Shown here piece after piece: positions 18,628 through 27,737 of a stretch of DNA of 64,000 nucleotides. The stretch comes from Rhodohalobacter barkolensis (lineage in GTDB: Bacteria > Bacteroidota > Rhodothermia > Balneolales > Balneolaceae). Under the pieces are notes generated by a model. That model ran no database searches. It was not told the origin of the DNA and worked only from the letters and a program-made list of their open reading frames with translations. Position 1 is the stretch's first letter, and the number at the start of each line of letters is the position of its first letter. The DNA is taken from assembly GCF_002834295.1 (NCBI RefSeq), contig NZ_PISP01000001.1, positions 868,001 through 932,000 on the forward strand. Direction: 5' to 3'. Position numbers and translations under genes: made by a program.

Positions 18628-19497
18628 CTAATTTGGGTTCGGTATGTCCGGCTTTGAATTGTCTAAATAACTGATCGTACGTTGAGGAAAAGGAATAACG
18701 ACTCCTTCTTTGTCAAATCTTTTCTTAATGCTTTCTGTCACATCACATTGAAGCAAAAACGCACTTTGAGCATCTTCCGCCCAGGCCCAGCCACGAATCA
18801 TTACTGAGGAGTCTAACAGACTCAGAACTCTGACAAAAACTCTTGCTGTATCATTTTCGATATCCTCTGGAGTACGCACGTCAATATTGAGTGGGTGATT
18901 TTCGATCTCTTCCGCAATAATTTTTTTCGCAAGATCGATATCCGACCCATAACTGATTCCAACATCGATAAAACGGCATATTTTTGAGTCATTAAAATTG
19001 GAATTAATCAAAACCTCATTGCTGATCACTGAATTGGGTATGATAATTCGTTGATTCTCAAAATTTCGAATAACCGTATGTCTTAAGCTGATATCTTCCA
19101 CAACTCCTCTCAGGTCGGTTCGAAGTGTTATTCTGTCATTAATTACATAAGGTTTATAGATCACAATAAAGAGTCCGCTTATGATATTTCCCAAAGCCTG
19201 TTGGGATGCAAAACCTACAGCAATAGCTAAAATTCCTGCACCGGCAACCATCGATTGTGCAACATGTTCAAGAGCTGGAATTCTCCAAATAGCGAGACTA
19301 AAACCTACTAAATAGATAATGGTTGAAAGAGAATGCTCAATAAACTTATAGTTTGTAAGATCTTCATCTTCCGTAACCTTACTGCCTATAAATTTTTTAA
19401 ATAAACGTTTTGAAACCCTTGCAAGAATAATAGTTACAATTATTATTATTGCAATAGTTATGGGTAATTGATATTGAATGAGAATATCTGATAGCAT
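18628..19497 (-). CDS. MscS-family small-conductance mechanosensitive channel
   Basis: Inner-membrane channel of 289 aa from the ATG at 19497, which follows the stop of the Ig-like lipoprotein gene by one nucleotide; longer in-frame starts would overlap that gene. Three transmembrane segments lie at about 10-30, 55-75 and 80-115. The pore-lining TM3 is visible as GAGILAIAVGFASQQALGNIISGLFI, the Gly/Ala-rich helix characteristic of MscS. The cytoplasmic vestibule beta domain follows (DRITLRTDLRGVVEDISLRHTVIRN) and then an alpha/beta domain. The family protects cells from hypo-osmotic shock. Translational coupling to the lipoprotein is suggested by the TAA-t-ATG junction. Confidence 0.93.
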   Translation of the reverse strand: MLSDILIQYQLPITIAIIIIVTIILARVSKRLFKKFIGSKVTEDEDLTNYKFIEHSLSTIIYLVGFSLAIWRIPALEHVAQSMVAGAGILAIAVGFASQQALGNIISGLFIVIYKPYVINDRITLRTDLRGVVEDISLRHTVIRNFENQRIIIPNSVISNEVLINSNFNDSKICRFIDVGISYGSDIDLAKKIIAEEIENHPLNIDVRTPEDIENDTARVFVRVLSLLDSSVMIRGWAWAEDAQSAFLLQCDVTESIKKRFDKEGVVIPFPQRTISYLDNSKPDIPNPN

Positions 19498-19498
19498 A

Positions 19499-21247
19499 TT
19501 AAGAATCATTATTAGTTGTGTCTTGGTCAGATTTTTCGATTTCTTCGACCGGAATCTCAGGCAGGTCAACAGAAAGAGTATCTCTGTTGGGAAAACTCAT
19601 TTGTGTTTCTGATGTGAACCCCTCACGAACGGGGATGGATCTCTGAACAGTATACGGTTCTGGTTTTTGAAATGGATCAACAGACCCTGAATCCCATCTG
19701 CCATTTTCATTCAGATCCTGAAAAAGGATAGCACGATATTCCAATGGCGGCAGATTATCAATTTCAATTGTTGAATCAGTAAATGTCGTATCCACCTCGA
19801 TACTTCGATCCATATCGTGAACCTGTAGAATTAGAGGCAGATCAGCCTCTGCATTTTCAATAATAAATTCAATACTGCCCAATTGATTTCTTTGCCAAAT
19901 CTCGGGATTTATACGCAGATGTTCAGACTCCCATGGATCCCAAACCCTGAACTCGTATCTAAGACCACTTTCCCATGTTTCATCTTGAGGTGAAATGCGC
20001 AGAATATGCCGGTCAATTTCAAAAGTGGGCCAATCATCAAACATTTGATCTCCCTCAAAAACCAGTAATGAATCTGAAATGACATCATCATCAATAAATT
20101 TTGAATAAGTAATTTCGAGTGATTCATCCGGGAATAGACCATTTTGAGAATTGTGAGATATGGGACGCAGTCCGGTAGTATCCGGTTCAGAGGATCCTAC
20201 GAATGGGTCGATATCGACCTGAAGCGAATTCCCTGATACATCTGTGAATTGATTGGGTTCAACCGTATAAAACTCCCCTTCCTGAAGTGGATCATCTGAT
20301 TCTGCAAAAAATACTGTGGGATCTGATTCCTGTTTATAAAGTGGGAATGCTGTGGTCTGTTCTTTACCCAGTGTATCCTGAATAGATAAGGTTGCATTCG
20401 GACTCCAATCCACTTCTTCGCTGTTTCTTATTCGCAGCCTGCGTTCAGATAGTAAACCGACCCCTTCCAAGATTGGAGCAACCGTATCGGGTATAGAAAC
20501 GAACAAAGTTCCCAAATCAAATTCACCATTTCTTTCCAGTTCAAAACGTTCCTCAGTAAATGGTTGAGCCAGCTCCCGTCCACTCTCCCAGGTACGATTT
20601 CGGTTTACATCATCGACCCAAATTGCCCTGTATTCACCCTCGCTTAGATAACCGAAATTTGCAGTACCGGCCGTATCCGTTTGCGCTACATAATTTGCAC
20701 GGCCTGAAAAATCAACCGGTTCACGATATAGAAAAACTCTTTGACCGCTTTCGGCACTCCCCGTTTCAGCATCCAATATCCTTGCTGTTACAGATCCCTC
20801 ATCTAAAATATCTCCTGTGGAAAGTGCCAGGTCAAATGAACCTGTCATCTTGTTTCTTTGCGTATCCGTAATATCAACACCCAGCTTAATAATGATCGTG
20901 GTATTTTCAGGGAGTTCGCGCTCAAAAGAAACGATTACAGTTTTTCTTCTAAAGTTGATTTCAAAAGGAATGGCTAAATCAGGCTCAATACTTACATTTT
21001 GTCTGACTGAACTGCGATCTACAAACTGATCAAAAGTAAAACGAACCTCATCATCTGAAAAATTAGTTGTTCCGTTTTCCGGTATTGTTTCAATAACTTC
21101 AGGTCCTTCCCGATCGGGCGGTCCACCGGTGGGTGCAACCGGTGTTGCACAACTCAGGCCAATTATTACAGATATGAATACAAATAGAATAGATAGTATA
21201 CCACGTTTTGTACCTGACATTTTGCCTGCTTGTCGATCTGTGTTCAT
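19499..21247 (-). CDS. Ig-like domain lipoprotein
   Basis: Predicted surface or periplasmic lipoprotein of 582 aa. The N-terminal signal (about 14-32) ends in a lipobox, IGLSC, with the lipidated Cys at 33 and a Thr/Pro/Gly-rich linker after it. The first domain (from PEVIETIPENGTTNF) is a bacterial Ig-like (Big_5-type) domain; the remainder is beta-rich and contains repeated Ig-like/carboxypeptidase-regulatory-like segments, for example SEGEYRAIWVDDVNRNRTWE and PPLEYRAILFQDLNENGRWD. The latter two form an internal repeat. The Asp/Asn-rich turns (DVNRNRTWE, DLNENGRWD) suggest calcium-binding-like loops. Such proteins are common and poorly characterised in Bacteroidota. It is co-directional and coupled with the MscS gene. 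Confidence 0.85.
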   Translation of the reverse strand: MNTDRQAGKMSGTKRGILSILFVFISVIIGLSCATPVAPTGGPPDREGPEVIETIPENGTTNFSDDEVRFTFDQFVDRSSVRQNVSIEPDLAIPFEINFRRKTVIVSFERELPENTTIIIKLGVDITDTQRNKMTGSFDLALSTGDILDEGSVTARILDAETGSAESGQRVFLYREPVDFSGRANYVAQTDTAGTANFGYLSEGEYRAIWVDDVNRNRTWESGRELAQPFTEERFELERNGEFDLGTLFVSIPDTVAPILEGVGLLSERRLRIRNSEEVDWSPNATLSIQDTLGKEQTTAFPLYKQESDPTVFFAESDDPLQEGEFYTVEPNQFTDVSGNSLQVDIDPFVGSSEPDTTGLRPISHNSQNGLFPDESLEITYSKFIDDDVISDSLLVFEGDQMFDDWPTFEIDRHILRISPQDETWESGLRYEFRVWDPWESEHLRINPEIWQRNQLGSIEFIIENAEADLPLILQVHDMDRSIEVDTTFTDSTIEIDNLPPLEYRAILFQDLNENGRWDSGSVDPFQKPEPYTVQRSIPVREGFTSETQMSFPNRDTLSVDLPEIPVEEIEKSDQDTTNNDS

Positions 21248-21364
21248 GGATTTTGTAAACTTAAAAGATTGTGGTGCAAATATAGAGAATTTGCAGTTCG
21301 AATCGTATTACTCCCGGATGAATTATATCAGATAGAATTGACATCAAGATGTGTAACTAAATTC

Positions 21365-22171
21365 ATGAAAACGATTTTTGACCTTTATATAAAAAGCAGT
21401 ATCCATGTAGCGGTTTCTATAGCTTCTTTTACGGCATTAACCTATCTCCACTTGGGTTTACGTATTGACCCGGGAATGATCTTCTTTACCTTTTTCTGCA
21501 CAATTTCAGGTTATAATTATATCAAATACTCTGATGTCATCCTTCATAAATCTCACAGACTTACTTCAAAACTGAAAATTATCCTTTTTATTACTTCAAT
21601 TTCTGTGGTTGGAATTGCTATTTTTTTACCCTCTTTTGATTGGGGTGAAATATTATTCCTCTCCGCTTTAGCTATGCTCTCTTTTTACTATTCCCATCCT
21701 GTTATAAACCGATTTAAAAATTTGAGAAGTATAACCGGTATTAAGATCCTAATAATTGCTATCGTCTGGACCGGTTTTACTGTTGTACTACCCGGTTTAA
21801 AAGAAAATATAGGATCCGAGAAGATACTTTGGATTGAGGCCCTTCAAAGATTTTTAATAGTGATTATATTGACTCTTCCATTTGATCTCAGGGATCTTCG
21901 AACAGATTCTGGGCAAATTAAAACGATTCCCCAGCTCATTGGAATAAATAATTCCAAATATTTAAGTACTGTTTTGATCGTCATCGTTATTGGAGTTGAA
22001 ATCATATTCCCATATAAAATATTCACTGCAAGTGCAGTATTTATTGTAATTTCACTAATTCTTTTGGTTATAACTTTAAATACCCCACTTTTCCAATCAC
22101 GTTACTACGCTTCTTTCTGGATTGAAGGAATTCCAATCGTTTGGTTTATAGCCCTCTTTTTATTGACATAA
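21365..22171 (+). CDS. UbiA-like polytopic membrane protein
   Basis: Integral membrane protein of about 268 aa with roughly eight hydrophobic helices. The start chosen is the ATG at 21365; the longer open frame from 21230 has a Cys-rich, non-membrane N terminus unlike the rest. Two loops resemble the Asp-rich motifs of UbiA-type prenyltransferases: SGYNYIKYSDV near residue 55, much degenerated, and LPFDLRDLRTDSGQ near 170, which retains DxxxD-like spacing. I would call it UbiA superfamily-like with no assigned substrate. It is divergent from the Ig-like lipoprotein gene and upstream of the NAD salvage genes without obvious linkage. Confidence 0.75.
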   Translation: MKTIFDLYIKSSIHVAVSIASFTALTYLHLGLRIDPGMIFFTFFCTISGYNYIKYSDVILHKSHRLTSKLKIILFITSISVVGIAIFLPSFDWGEILFLSALAMLSFYYSHPVINRFKNLRSITGIKILIIAIVWTGFTVVLPGLKENIGSEKILWIEALQRFLIVIILTLPFDLRDLRTDSGQIKTIPQLIGINNSKYLSTVLIVIVIGVEIIFPYKIFTASAVFIVISLILLVITLNTPLFQSRYYASFWIEGIPIVWFIALFLLT

Positions 22172-22244
22172 AGTGAATTACAGCTTTTGGATTGGCGATC
22201 ACTTCTCTATTTTTAGCCCTGAAAGTTCACCTAATAAATAAAAC

Positions 22245-23651
22245 ATGTACATAAACAATCCTGCATCATACACCGACTACTATGAACTCACGATGGCGCA
22301 GGGATATTTTCTCTCAGGAAAGCATCAAAAAAGTGCCGGTTTCGACTATTTTTTCAGAAAAATTCCTTTTAAAGGCGGTTATGTAATTTTTGCAGGATTG
22401 AATGAACTGATTGAAACCATTCAAAATTTTTCATTCAGCGAAGAGGAGATTGAATATTTACGAAAAGAGAATTTTAAAAAGGAGTTCCTGGATTATCTAC
22501 AAGACTTTCAGTTCAAGGGAAATATCTACTCGGTAAAAGAGGGAGAGATTGTTTTTCCCACCGAACCGATTCTTCGCGTAGAGGGTAACCTCCTCGAAAC
22601 TCAGCTGATTGAAACTCTACTATTGAATATTTTAAACTTTCAATCACTTATAGCCACGAAAGCCGCGCGGATTAAATTAGCGGCCGGAGAGGGTCCAATA
22701 GTACTCGATTTTGGCCTCAGACGCTCTCAGGGGCTTGGTGGCATTCACGCTACCAGAGCAGCCATGATAGGCGGTTTTGACGGAACCTCAAACGTCTATT
22801 CAGCACAGCGGTTTGATGTACCTGCCGGAGGAACAATGGCCCACTCCTGGATTCAATCCTACGATTCCGAGCTGGATGCATTCCAAACCTATGCTAAGTA
22901 CTATCCGGACGACACCACGCTTTTGGTCGATACGTACGACACCCTGGGATGCGGGGTTCCAAATGCAATAAAAGTTGCCAAAGAACTTGAAGAGAATGGA
23001 CACAAAATGAAGGCCATTCGATTAGATAGCGGTGATCTGGCCTACTTCTCAAAACAATCCCGTAAACAACTTGATGATGCCGGTTTAGGTTATGTAAAAA
23101 TCGCAGCTTCAAACCAATTGGATGAGAGAGTCATCCACAGTTTAAGAACACAAAATGCCCCAATTGATATATTTGGAGTTGGAACTCGTTTAGTTACCGG
23201 CCACACCACTCCTGCTTTGGATGGAGTTTACAAGCTAAATTCTGTAGACGGAACTCCTAAATTGAAAATTTCTGAAAATATTGAAAAGATTACGCTCCCG
23301 GGAAATAAAAAGATATTTCGCTACTGCAATGATGACGGTACGTTTTATGGGGATGCCATTCTATTTGATCAGGAAAAAACCATTGAGCGAATGCATCATC
23401 CTACGTTTCCGGCCAAGAAGAGCGATGTGACCAGCCGGGAATTTGAAGATCTACTTCAACCGGTTATTAAAAATGGCAGAATTGTATCAAATTTGCCGGA
23501 AGTGAAAGAGATTGCTAAGTACGCAAAACAGAGATTGAATCTGCTTCAGCCCGAATATAAACGACTTGAAAACCCACACATCTATAAAGTGGGCATCAGT
23601 ACAAATCTGATGGAAAAACGAGACGCACTTTTAAAACTATTCAAATCTTAA
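22245..23651 (+). CDS. pncB: Nicotinate phosphoribosyltransferase
   Basis: Converts nicotinate and PRPP to nicotinate mononucleotide in the Preiss-Handler pathway. The 468-aa protein shows the N-terminal YTDYYELTMAQGYF segment, the catalytic barrel motif FGLRRSQGLGGIHATRAAMI, the phospho-His region GGTMAHSWIQ and the PRPP-binding loop IRLDSGDLAYFSKQSR. Its length matches the bacterial/eukaryotic long form. The stop is four nucleotides before pncA, so nicotinamide can be deamidated and phosphoribosylated by a two-gene operon. Confidence 0.96.
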   Translation: MYINNPASYTDYYELTMAQGYFLSGKHQKSAGFDYFFRKIPFKGGYVIFAGLNELIETIQNFSFSEEEIEYLRKENFKKEFLDYLQDFQFKGNIYSVKEGEIVFPTEPILRVEGNLLETQLIETLLLNILNFQSLIATKAARIKLAAGEGPIVLDFGLRRSQGLGGIHATRAAMIGGFDGTSNVYSAQRFDVPAGGTMAHSWIQSYDSELDAFQTYAKYYPDDTTLLVDTYDTLGCGVPNAIKVAKELEENGHKMKAIRLDSGDLAYFSKQSRKQLDDAGLGYVKIAASNQLDERVIHSLRTQNAPIDIFGVGTRLVTGHTTPALDGVYKLNSVDGTPKLKISENIEKITLPGNKKIFRYCNDDGTFYGDAILFDQEKTIERMHHPTFPAKKSDVTSREFEDLLQPVIKNGRIVSNLPEVKEIAKYAKQRLNLLQPEYKRLENPHIYKVGISTNLMEKRDALLKLFKS

Positions 23652-23655
23652 ATCT

Positions 23656-24270
23656 ATGAAAGCACTCTTAATTGTAGACATTCAAAATGATTTTTGCCCC
23701 GGCGGTGCATTGGCCGTTCCGGATGGCGATGCCATTATTCCCACCGTAAACCAGTTAATTGAGCATTTTGATGTGATTATACAGACACAGGATTGGCACC
23801 CCGAAGGTCACTCCTCTTTTGCGTCGTCACACGAAGGCAAAGAGCCATATAACACTATCGAAGTTGAATATGGAAGTCAGGTACTCTGGCCCGATCACTG
23901 TGTACAAGGCACAAATGGAGCCGAATTTCATTCAGAACTGAATACTCTGAAATCTCAGGTGATTATAAGAAAAGGGTTCAGAAAGGCCATTGACTCCTAC
24001 TCTACTTTCTTCGAGAATGACCAGGAAACAACAACAGGTTTGACAGGATATTTACAACAGCGCGGTATAACTGATCTTTATACTGTTGGCCTGGCCACCG
24101 ATTTTTGTGTTAAATGGTCTATTTTAGACGGAATTGATGAAGGATTTACCATGCACATCGTAGAAGATGCTGTAAAAGGAATTGACCTGAATGGTTCACT
24201 TGATGCAGCATGGAAAGAGATGAAAGAAAAAGGTGTAAGAATTACAGATTCAGAAGAAATTTTAAAATAA
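23656..24270 (+). CDS. pncA: Nicotinamidase
   Basis: Hydrolyses nicotinamide to nicotinate and ammonia, feeding PncB. The 204-aa cysteine hydrolase has an intact catalytic triad, Asp8 (VDIQNDF), Lys106 (IIRKGF) and Cys151 (ATDFCV), and the metal ligands Asp46 and His48 (TQDWHPEGH) and His81 (WPDHCVQ). The length is close to that of E. coli PncA. It directly follows pncB and precedes a tRNA-Ser gene. Confidence 0.97.
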   Translation: MKALLIVDIQNDFCPGGALAVPDGDAIIPTVNQLIEHFDVIIQTQDWHPEGHSSFASSHEGKEPYNTIEVEYGSQVLWPDHCVQGTNGAEFHSELNTLKSQVIIRKGFRKAIDSYSTFFENDQETTTGLTGYLQQRGITDLYTVGLATDFCVKWSILDGIDEGFTMHIVEDAVKGIDLNGSLDAAWKEMKEKGVRITDSEEILK

Positions 24271-24323
24271 ATTTCGTTGAAACTGCAGGCTGAATACACT
24301 ATCTTTTGAGTCTTGGATTTTTT

Positions 24324-24410
24324 GGAGAGATGCCAGAGTGGTCGAATGGGCTCGCCTGGAAAGCGAGTGTGCCCGCAAGGGTACCAAGGGTTCGAATCCC
24401 TTTCTCTCCG
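24324..24410 (+). tRNA. tRNA-Ser (anticodon GGA)
   Basis: An 87-nt class II tRNA. The acceptor GGAGAGA pairs with TCTCTCC and G is the discriminator base. The anticodon stem CTCGC/GCGAG closes the loop CTGGAAA, giving anticodon GGA for UCC/UCU codons. A long variable arm and the T arm with GGTTCGAATCC are present. The 3' CCA is not encoded. No integrase or direct repeat of the 3' end was seen nearby. Confidence 0.97.
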
Positions 24411-24534
24411 CTCTTTTCTTTAATTGGTATATCATTATCAACAGACGCAGTTAATTGTCTGCAATACCGATAAACAGCCAAACCTACTTTTCTCAAATCA
24501 CGAATATCATATACCTTAAACCGTATACCTGTAT

Positions 24535-25188
24535 TCAATAATTAAATCTCTGCCTTGTAAAGGCTTTCACCGGTTCGCCATCCTGTCGGGCGGGCCTGAA
24601 TTGCCACTGCATGGCTGCTCTCAGAACCGCGTCCATCAAACCGTATTGAACAAAAGGCAGTTCTTCATAGCTGCTTCCGGATTCATCATAAAGCCTTATT
24701 TCCATCACACTAGCCTCTTCTACATTTCCCTCTTCATCAACTAAAAAGTTTACAATCATTTCGAGCTTTCCCTTATACTCATCAGGTACCGACTCCGGAG
24801 CGGTAGCCTCCACAATTCGGACAACAGTTGGAGGAATTTGAGGATTTGAGACAATTCTCTCTTCATCGCCAAACTCTCCGGTTCCAAATCCTTCTTCCAA
24901 ATCGGGCAGTTCGGGAAGATCAAGATCAAGTTCTACATCAAGTTCAATTTCCACAACTTCATCACTTGGAACCGGGTTTGGCAAAATTGGTCTGGGAGGT
25001 GGCGGAGGTGATGTTTCTTGACGAGTAACTTCAATATCATCCAGAAATACCTGCTCTTGAGGTGGTAGTTCGAATGTCAACTCTGGTTCGTATTCTGTTT
25101 CAGGCCATAAATTTATGGCGGCAATCAATAATACTTCTATAAGAACAACGGCCAGCAGGTATCGGTTTCGGTAAACCGGTTCAGGCAT
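24535..25188 (-). CDS. TonB-family energy transducer protein
   Basis: About 217 aa from the ATG at 25188 (a TTG nine codons upstream is possible). Layout: short cytoplasmic tail, one transmembrane anchor (YLLAVVLIEVLLIAAINLW), a Pro-rich and acidic periplasmic linker (PPPPPRPILPNPVP, then ELDVELDLDLPELPDLEEG) and a C-terminal TonB domain with the usual DEEGNVEEASVME and VLRAAMQWQFRPARQDGEPV segments. It probably links ExbBD to an outer-membrane receptor, but neither partner is in the window. It follows murQ by about 100 nt on the same strand. Confidence 0.9.
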   Translation of the reverse strand: MPEPVYRNRYLLAVVLIEVLLIAAINLWPETEYEPELTFELPPQEQVFLDDIEVTRQETSPPPPPRPILPNPVPSDEVVEIELDVELDLDLPELPDLEEGFGTGEFGDEERIVSNPQIPPTVVRIVEATAPESVPDEYKGKLEMIVNFLVDEEGNVEEASVMEIRLYDESGSSYEELPFVQYGLMDAVLRAAMQWQFRPARQDGEPVKAFTRQRFNY

Positions 25189-25295
25189 TCGGCGTTCTGT
25201 GGATTGATTCGACAATTCGGGGTAATTAATGATTGAGCATCAAAGACAGATAAACTAACGAATTGTTACCGATTTTGATTTGTCTGAACTTAGAT

Positions 25296-26219
25296 TTATT
25301 GAAGTTTTATTAATGCTTTTCTGATAAAACCGTCATTCAGCCTTAATTCTTCTTCTGCCTGATTCTTGTCGAGATTTCCAAGCGCCATCAAAAGAGCGGT
25401 TTTAACATGATGATCAGCCTTGTTCAGATATTCAGATGCCTCTTTGTACTCAAGGTCTGCCAATATCATAACGATTCGTTTTGCTCTCTCTTCAAGTTTC
25501 TTGTTAGTCAGCTGTAGATCAACCATTACATTCTGATACACTTTCCCCAACCGAATCATCGCTCCGGTAGTAAACATATTGAGGACCATTTTCTGAGCTG
25601 TTGCACTTTTCATGCGCGTACTTCCCATAATCACTTCCGGACCAACAGGTATATCAATCATATGGGTTACTTCAAGGTCAACCTGATCTGCAGAGACGGT
25701 AGTTACAAAAATGGTTGGTGATCCAATTCGCCGGGCTTCCTTTATTGCGCCATGTACATAGGGTGTGCGTCCACTGGCTGCCAGGCCCACAACTATGTCA
25801 TTGGATGTTACATTTAGTCTCCTCAGCTCTTTTACTCCTTCCTCTTCACTATCTTCTGCTCCCTCCTGTGCAACAAACATCGCTTCTTTTCCTCCGGCGA
25901 TGAATCCCTGAACGGTTTCCGGGTCAGTCCCAAAAGTTGGCGGACATTCAGAAGCATCAAGTACACCCAACCTTCCACTTGTACCCGCACCAAAATAGAG
26001 TAGCCTGCCCCCTTTTTTTAAATGATCTACAATGGTATCAATTGCAGATGCTATCTCATCTAATCGCTGTTCAACACTTTGGGCCACTTTCTTATCTTCA
26101 TCGTTGATAATCGAAACAATCGTACGGGAATCAGCAAGATCAATCTCCCGGCTGTTAGGATTTCGCTGTTCAGTAAGTAGCCTTTCAAGCTGTTTAAAAA
26201 GTGTTTGATTTTCCTTCAC
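25296..26219 (-). CDS. murQ: N-acetylmuramic acid 6-phosphate etherase
   Basis: Cleaves the lactyl ether of MurNAc-6-phosphate to give GlcNAc-6-phosphate and D-lactate during peptidoglycan recycling. The 307-aa protein carries the SIS domain (about 60-220) with the signature YFGAGTSGRLGVLDASECPP and the acidic catalytic residue region EGAEDSEEEG, followed by a UBA-like helical C terminus. The length is as expected (E. coli MurQ about 298). It starts three nucleotides after the biotin carboxylase gene, so the two are co-transcribed despite unrelated functions. Confidence 0.96.
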   Translation of the reverse strand: MKENQTLFKQLERLLTEQRNPNSREIDLADSRTIVSIINDEDKKVAQSVEQRLDEIASAIDTIVDHLKKGGRLLYFGAGTSGRLGVLDASECPPTFGTDPETVQGFIAGGKEAMFVAQEGAEDSEEEGVKELRRLNVTSNDIVVGLAASGRTPYVHGAIKEARRIGSPTIFVTTVSADQVDLEVTHMIDIPVGPEVIMGSTRMKSATAQKMVLNMFTTGAMIRLGKVYQNVMVDLQLTNKKLEERAKRIVMILADLEYKEASEYLNKADHHVKTALLMALGNLDKNQAEEELRLNDGFIRKALIKLQ

Positions 26220-26222
26220 GAA

Positions 26223-27728
26223 CTAAGAGGTTCTATTTTTCCACCACTGATCTGCAGTTGTATTTGCAACTACACTGGTTTGATTGTGATTAGAGTCGTA
26301 CTTATTTGATCTTTTTTTCAACAGAGCAGCAACAATCGAAATCACCTCCGATTGATCTGTTTTTTTAAGATCCTCTACAACCGGTGTATAATGATCCTGT
26401 ACAAAATGAGTATCGTATTGCCCGTTAACGAATGATTCATTCCTCAACGTAAATTCACAGAACGGAATTGTTGTACGTACACCGGCGATTTCATACTCTT
26501 CCAAAGCACGCAGCATTCTTGCAATTGCACTCTTACGATCTGTGGAATGTGTGCAGAGTTTAGAAATCATCGGATCATAGTTGATGGTAACTTCCTGTCC
26601 CTCTTCAACCCCGGCATCAACACGCACTCCGGGTCCTGCAGGGATTCTGTGTTTTTGTAAGAGGCCTGTACTTGGCAGAAAGTTATCGGCCGGGTCTTCG
26701 GCATAAATCCTGCACTCTATAGCATGGCCGTTTGCCTGGACATCTTCTTGGGTAAAGGGTAACTCTTTTCCTTCAGCCACATCAATTTGAAGGGAAACCA
26801 GATCCAGACCTGTAATCAATTCCGTAACCGGGTGTTCTACCTGAAGGCGGGTGTTCATTTCCAGGAAGTAAAAATTCAGGTGTTTGTCCACCAAAAATTC
26901 TACAGTTCCAGCTCCAACATAGTTACAGGCTTTTGCAGCATTTACTGCCGCCTCGCCCATTTCAGCTCTTAATTGAGGTGTCAAAACCGAGGATGGAGCT
27001 TCTTCAATTACTTTTTGATGCCTTCGCTGTATCGAACACTCTCGTTCATATAAATGAACTGTATTTCCTTTTTCATCAGCCAAAATTTGAAACTCAATAT
27101 GACGCGGCTGTTCAAGATATTTTTCGATGTATACACGATCATCCCCAAAAGCATTTTTGGCTTCCGATTTTGCAGCTTTCACACTTTTATCAAAATCCGC
27201 TGGATCATGAACAATTCGCATTCCCTTTCCACCGCCGCCGGCAGCCGCCTTAACTAAAACGGGATAACCGATCTCATCGGCAATCACTCTTGCCTTATCG
27301 ATATCTTTCATAGCCGATTCCGTACCGGGAGGATAAGGTACGTTGGCCTTGGCCATAAGTTCACGAGCTTTGGTTTTATCCCCCATTAAATCTATAGCAT
27401 CCGGTCTTGGGCCGATAAAGATAATACCGGAATCCATGCATTTTTTTGCGAAAGACGCATTTTCACTTAAAAATCCGTAGCCGGGGTGAATTGCATCTGC
27501 TCCTGTATCCTTAGCTGCAGATATTATTTTCTCCATTGAAAGATAACTTTCAGAAGATGCCGCTTCACCGATAAAAACAGACTCATCTGCAGCCATTACG
27601 TGTGGTGCGGTTGCATCAGGACGAGAATAGACTGCTACAGTTTTGATATTTTTTTCCTTACAGCTTCGGATTACTCGTAGAGCGATCTCTCCACGATTTG
27701 CAATCAGTACCTTTTTAATTTGAGACAT
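26223..27728 (-). CDS. accC: Biotin carboxylase subunit of an acyl-CoA carboxylase
   Basis: ATP-grasp enzyme of 501 aa that carboxylates biotin on a carrier protein. The N-terminal pre-ATP-grasp domain (KKVLIANRGEIALRVIRSC), the Gly-rich ATP loop (VKAAAGGGGKGMRIV), the catalytic EMNTRLQVEHPVTE and the C-terminal domain (ECRIYAEDP) are present. About 50 residues follow the usual end of E. coli AccC, and no biotinyl MKM motif is seen, so the carrier must be encoded elsewhere. It could serve acetyl-CoA or propionyl-CoA carboxylase; accA/B/D or pccB are not nearby. It lies between the esterase-like gene (9 nt) and murQ (3 nt). Confidence 0.9.
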   Translation of the reverse strand: MSQIKKVLIANRGEIALRVIRSCKEKNIKTVAVYSRPDATAPHVMAADESVFIGEAASSESYLSMEKIISAAKDTGADAIHPGYGFLSENASFAKKCMDSGIIFIGPRPDAIDLMGDKTKARELMAKANVPYPPGTESAMKDIDKARVIADEIGYPVLVKAAAGGGGKGMRIVHDPADFDKSVKAAKSEAKNAFGDDRVYIEKYLEQPRHIEFQILADEKGNTVHLYERECSIQRRHQKVIEEAPSSVLTPQLRAEMGEAAVNAAKACNYVGAGTVEFLVDKHLNFYFLEMNTRLQVEHPVTELITGLDLVSLQIDVAEGKELPFTQEDVQANGHAIECRIYAEDPADNFLPSTGLLQKHRIPAGPGVRVDAGVEEGQEVTINYDPMISKLCTHSTDRKSAIARMLRALEEYEIAGVRTTIPFCEFTLRNESFVNGQYDTHFVQDHYTPVVEDLKKTDQSEVISIVAALLKKRSNKYDSNHNQTSVVANTTADQWWKNRTS

Positions 27729-27737
27729 AAACTGGAT

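Noticed and set aside
24280-24420. tRNA-Ser as an integration site for a mobile island
   Set aside because: No integrase, no direct repeat of the tRNA 3' end and no composition shift were seen in the flanking sequence.
24299-24538. 79-codon minus-strand ORF overlapping tRNA-Ser
   Set aside because: It runs across a clearly folded tRNA gene, so the reading frame is accidental.
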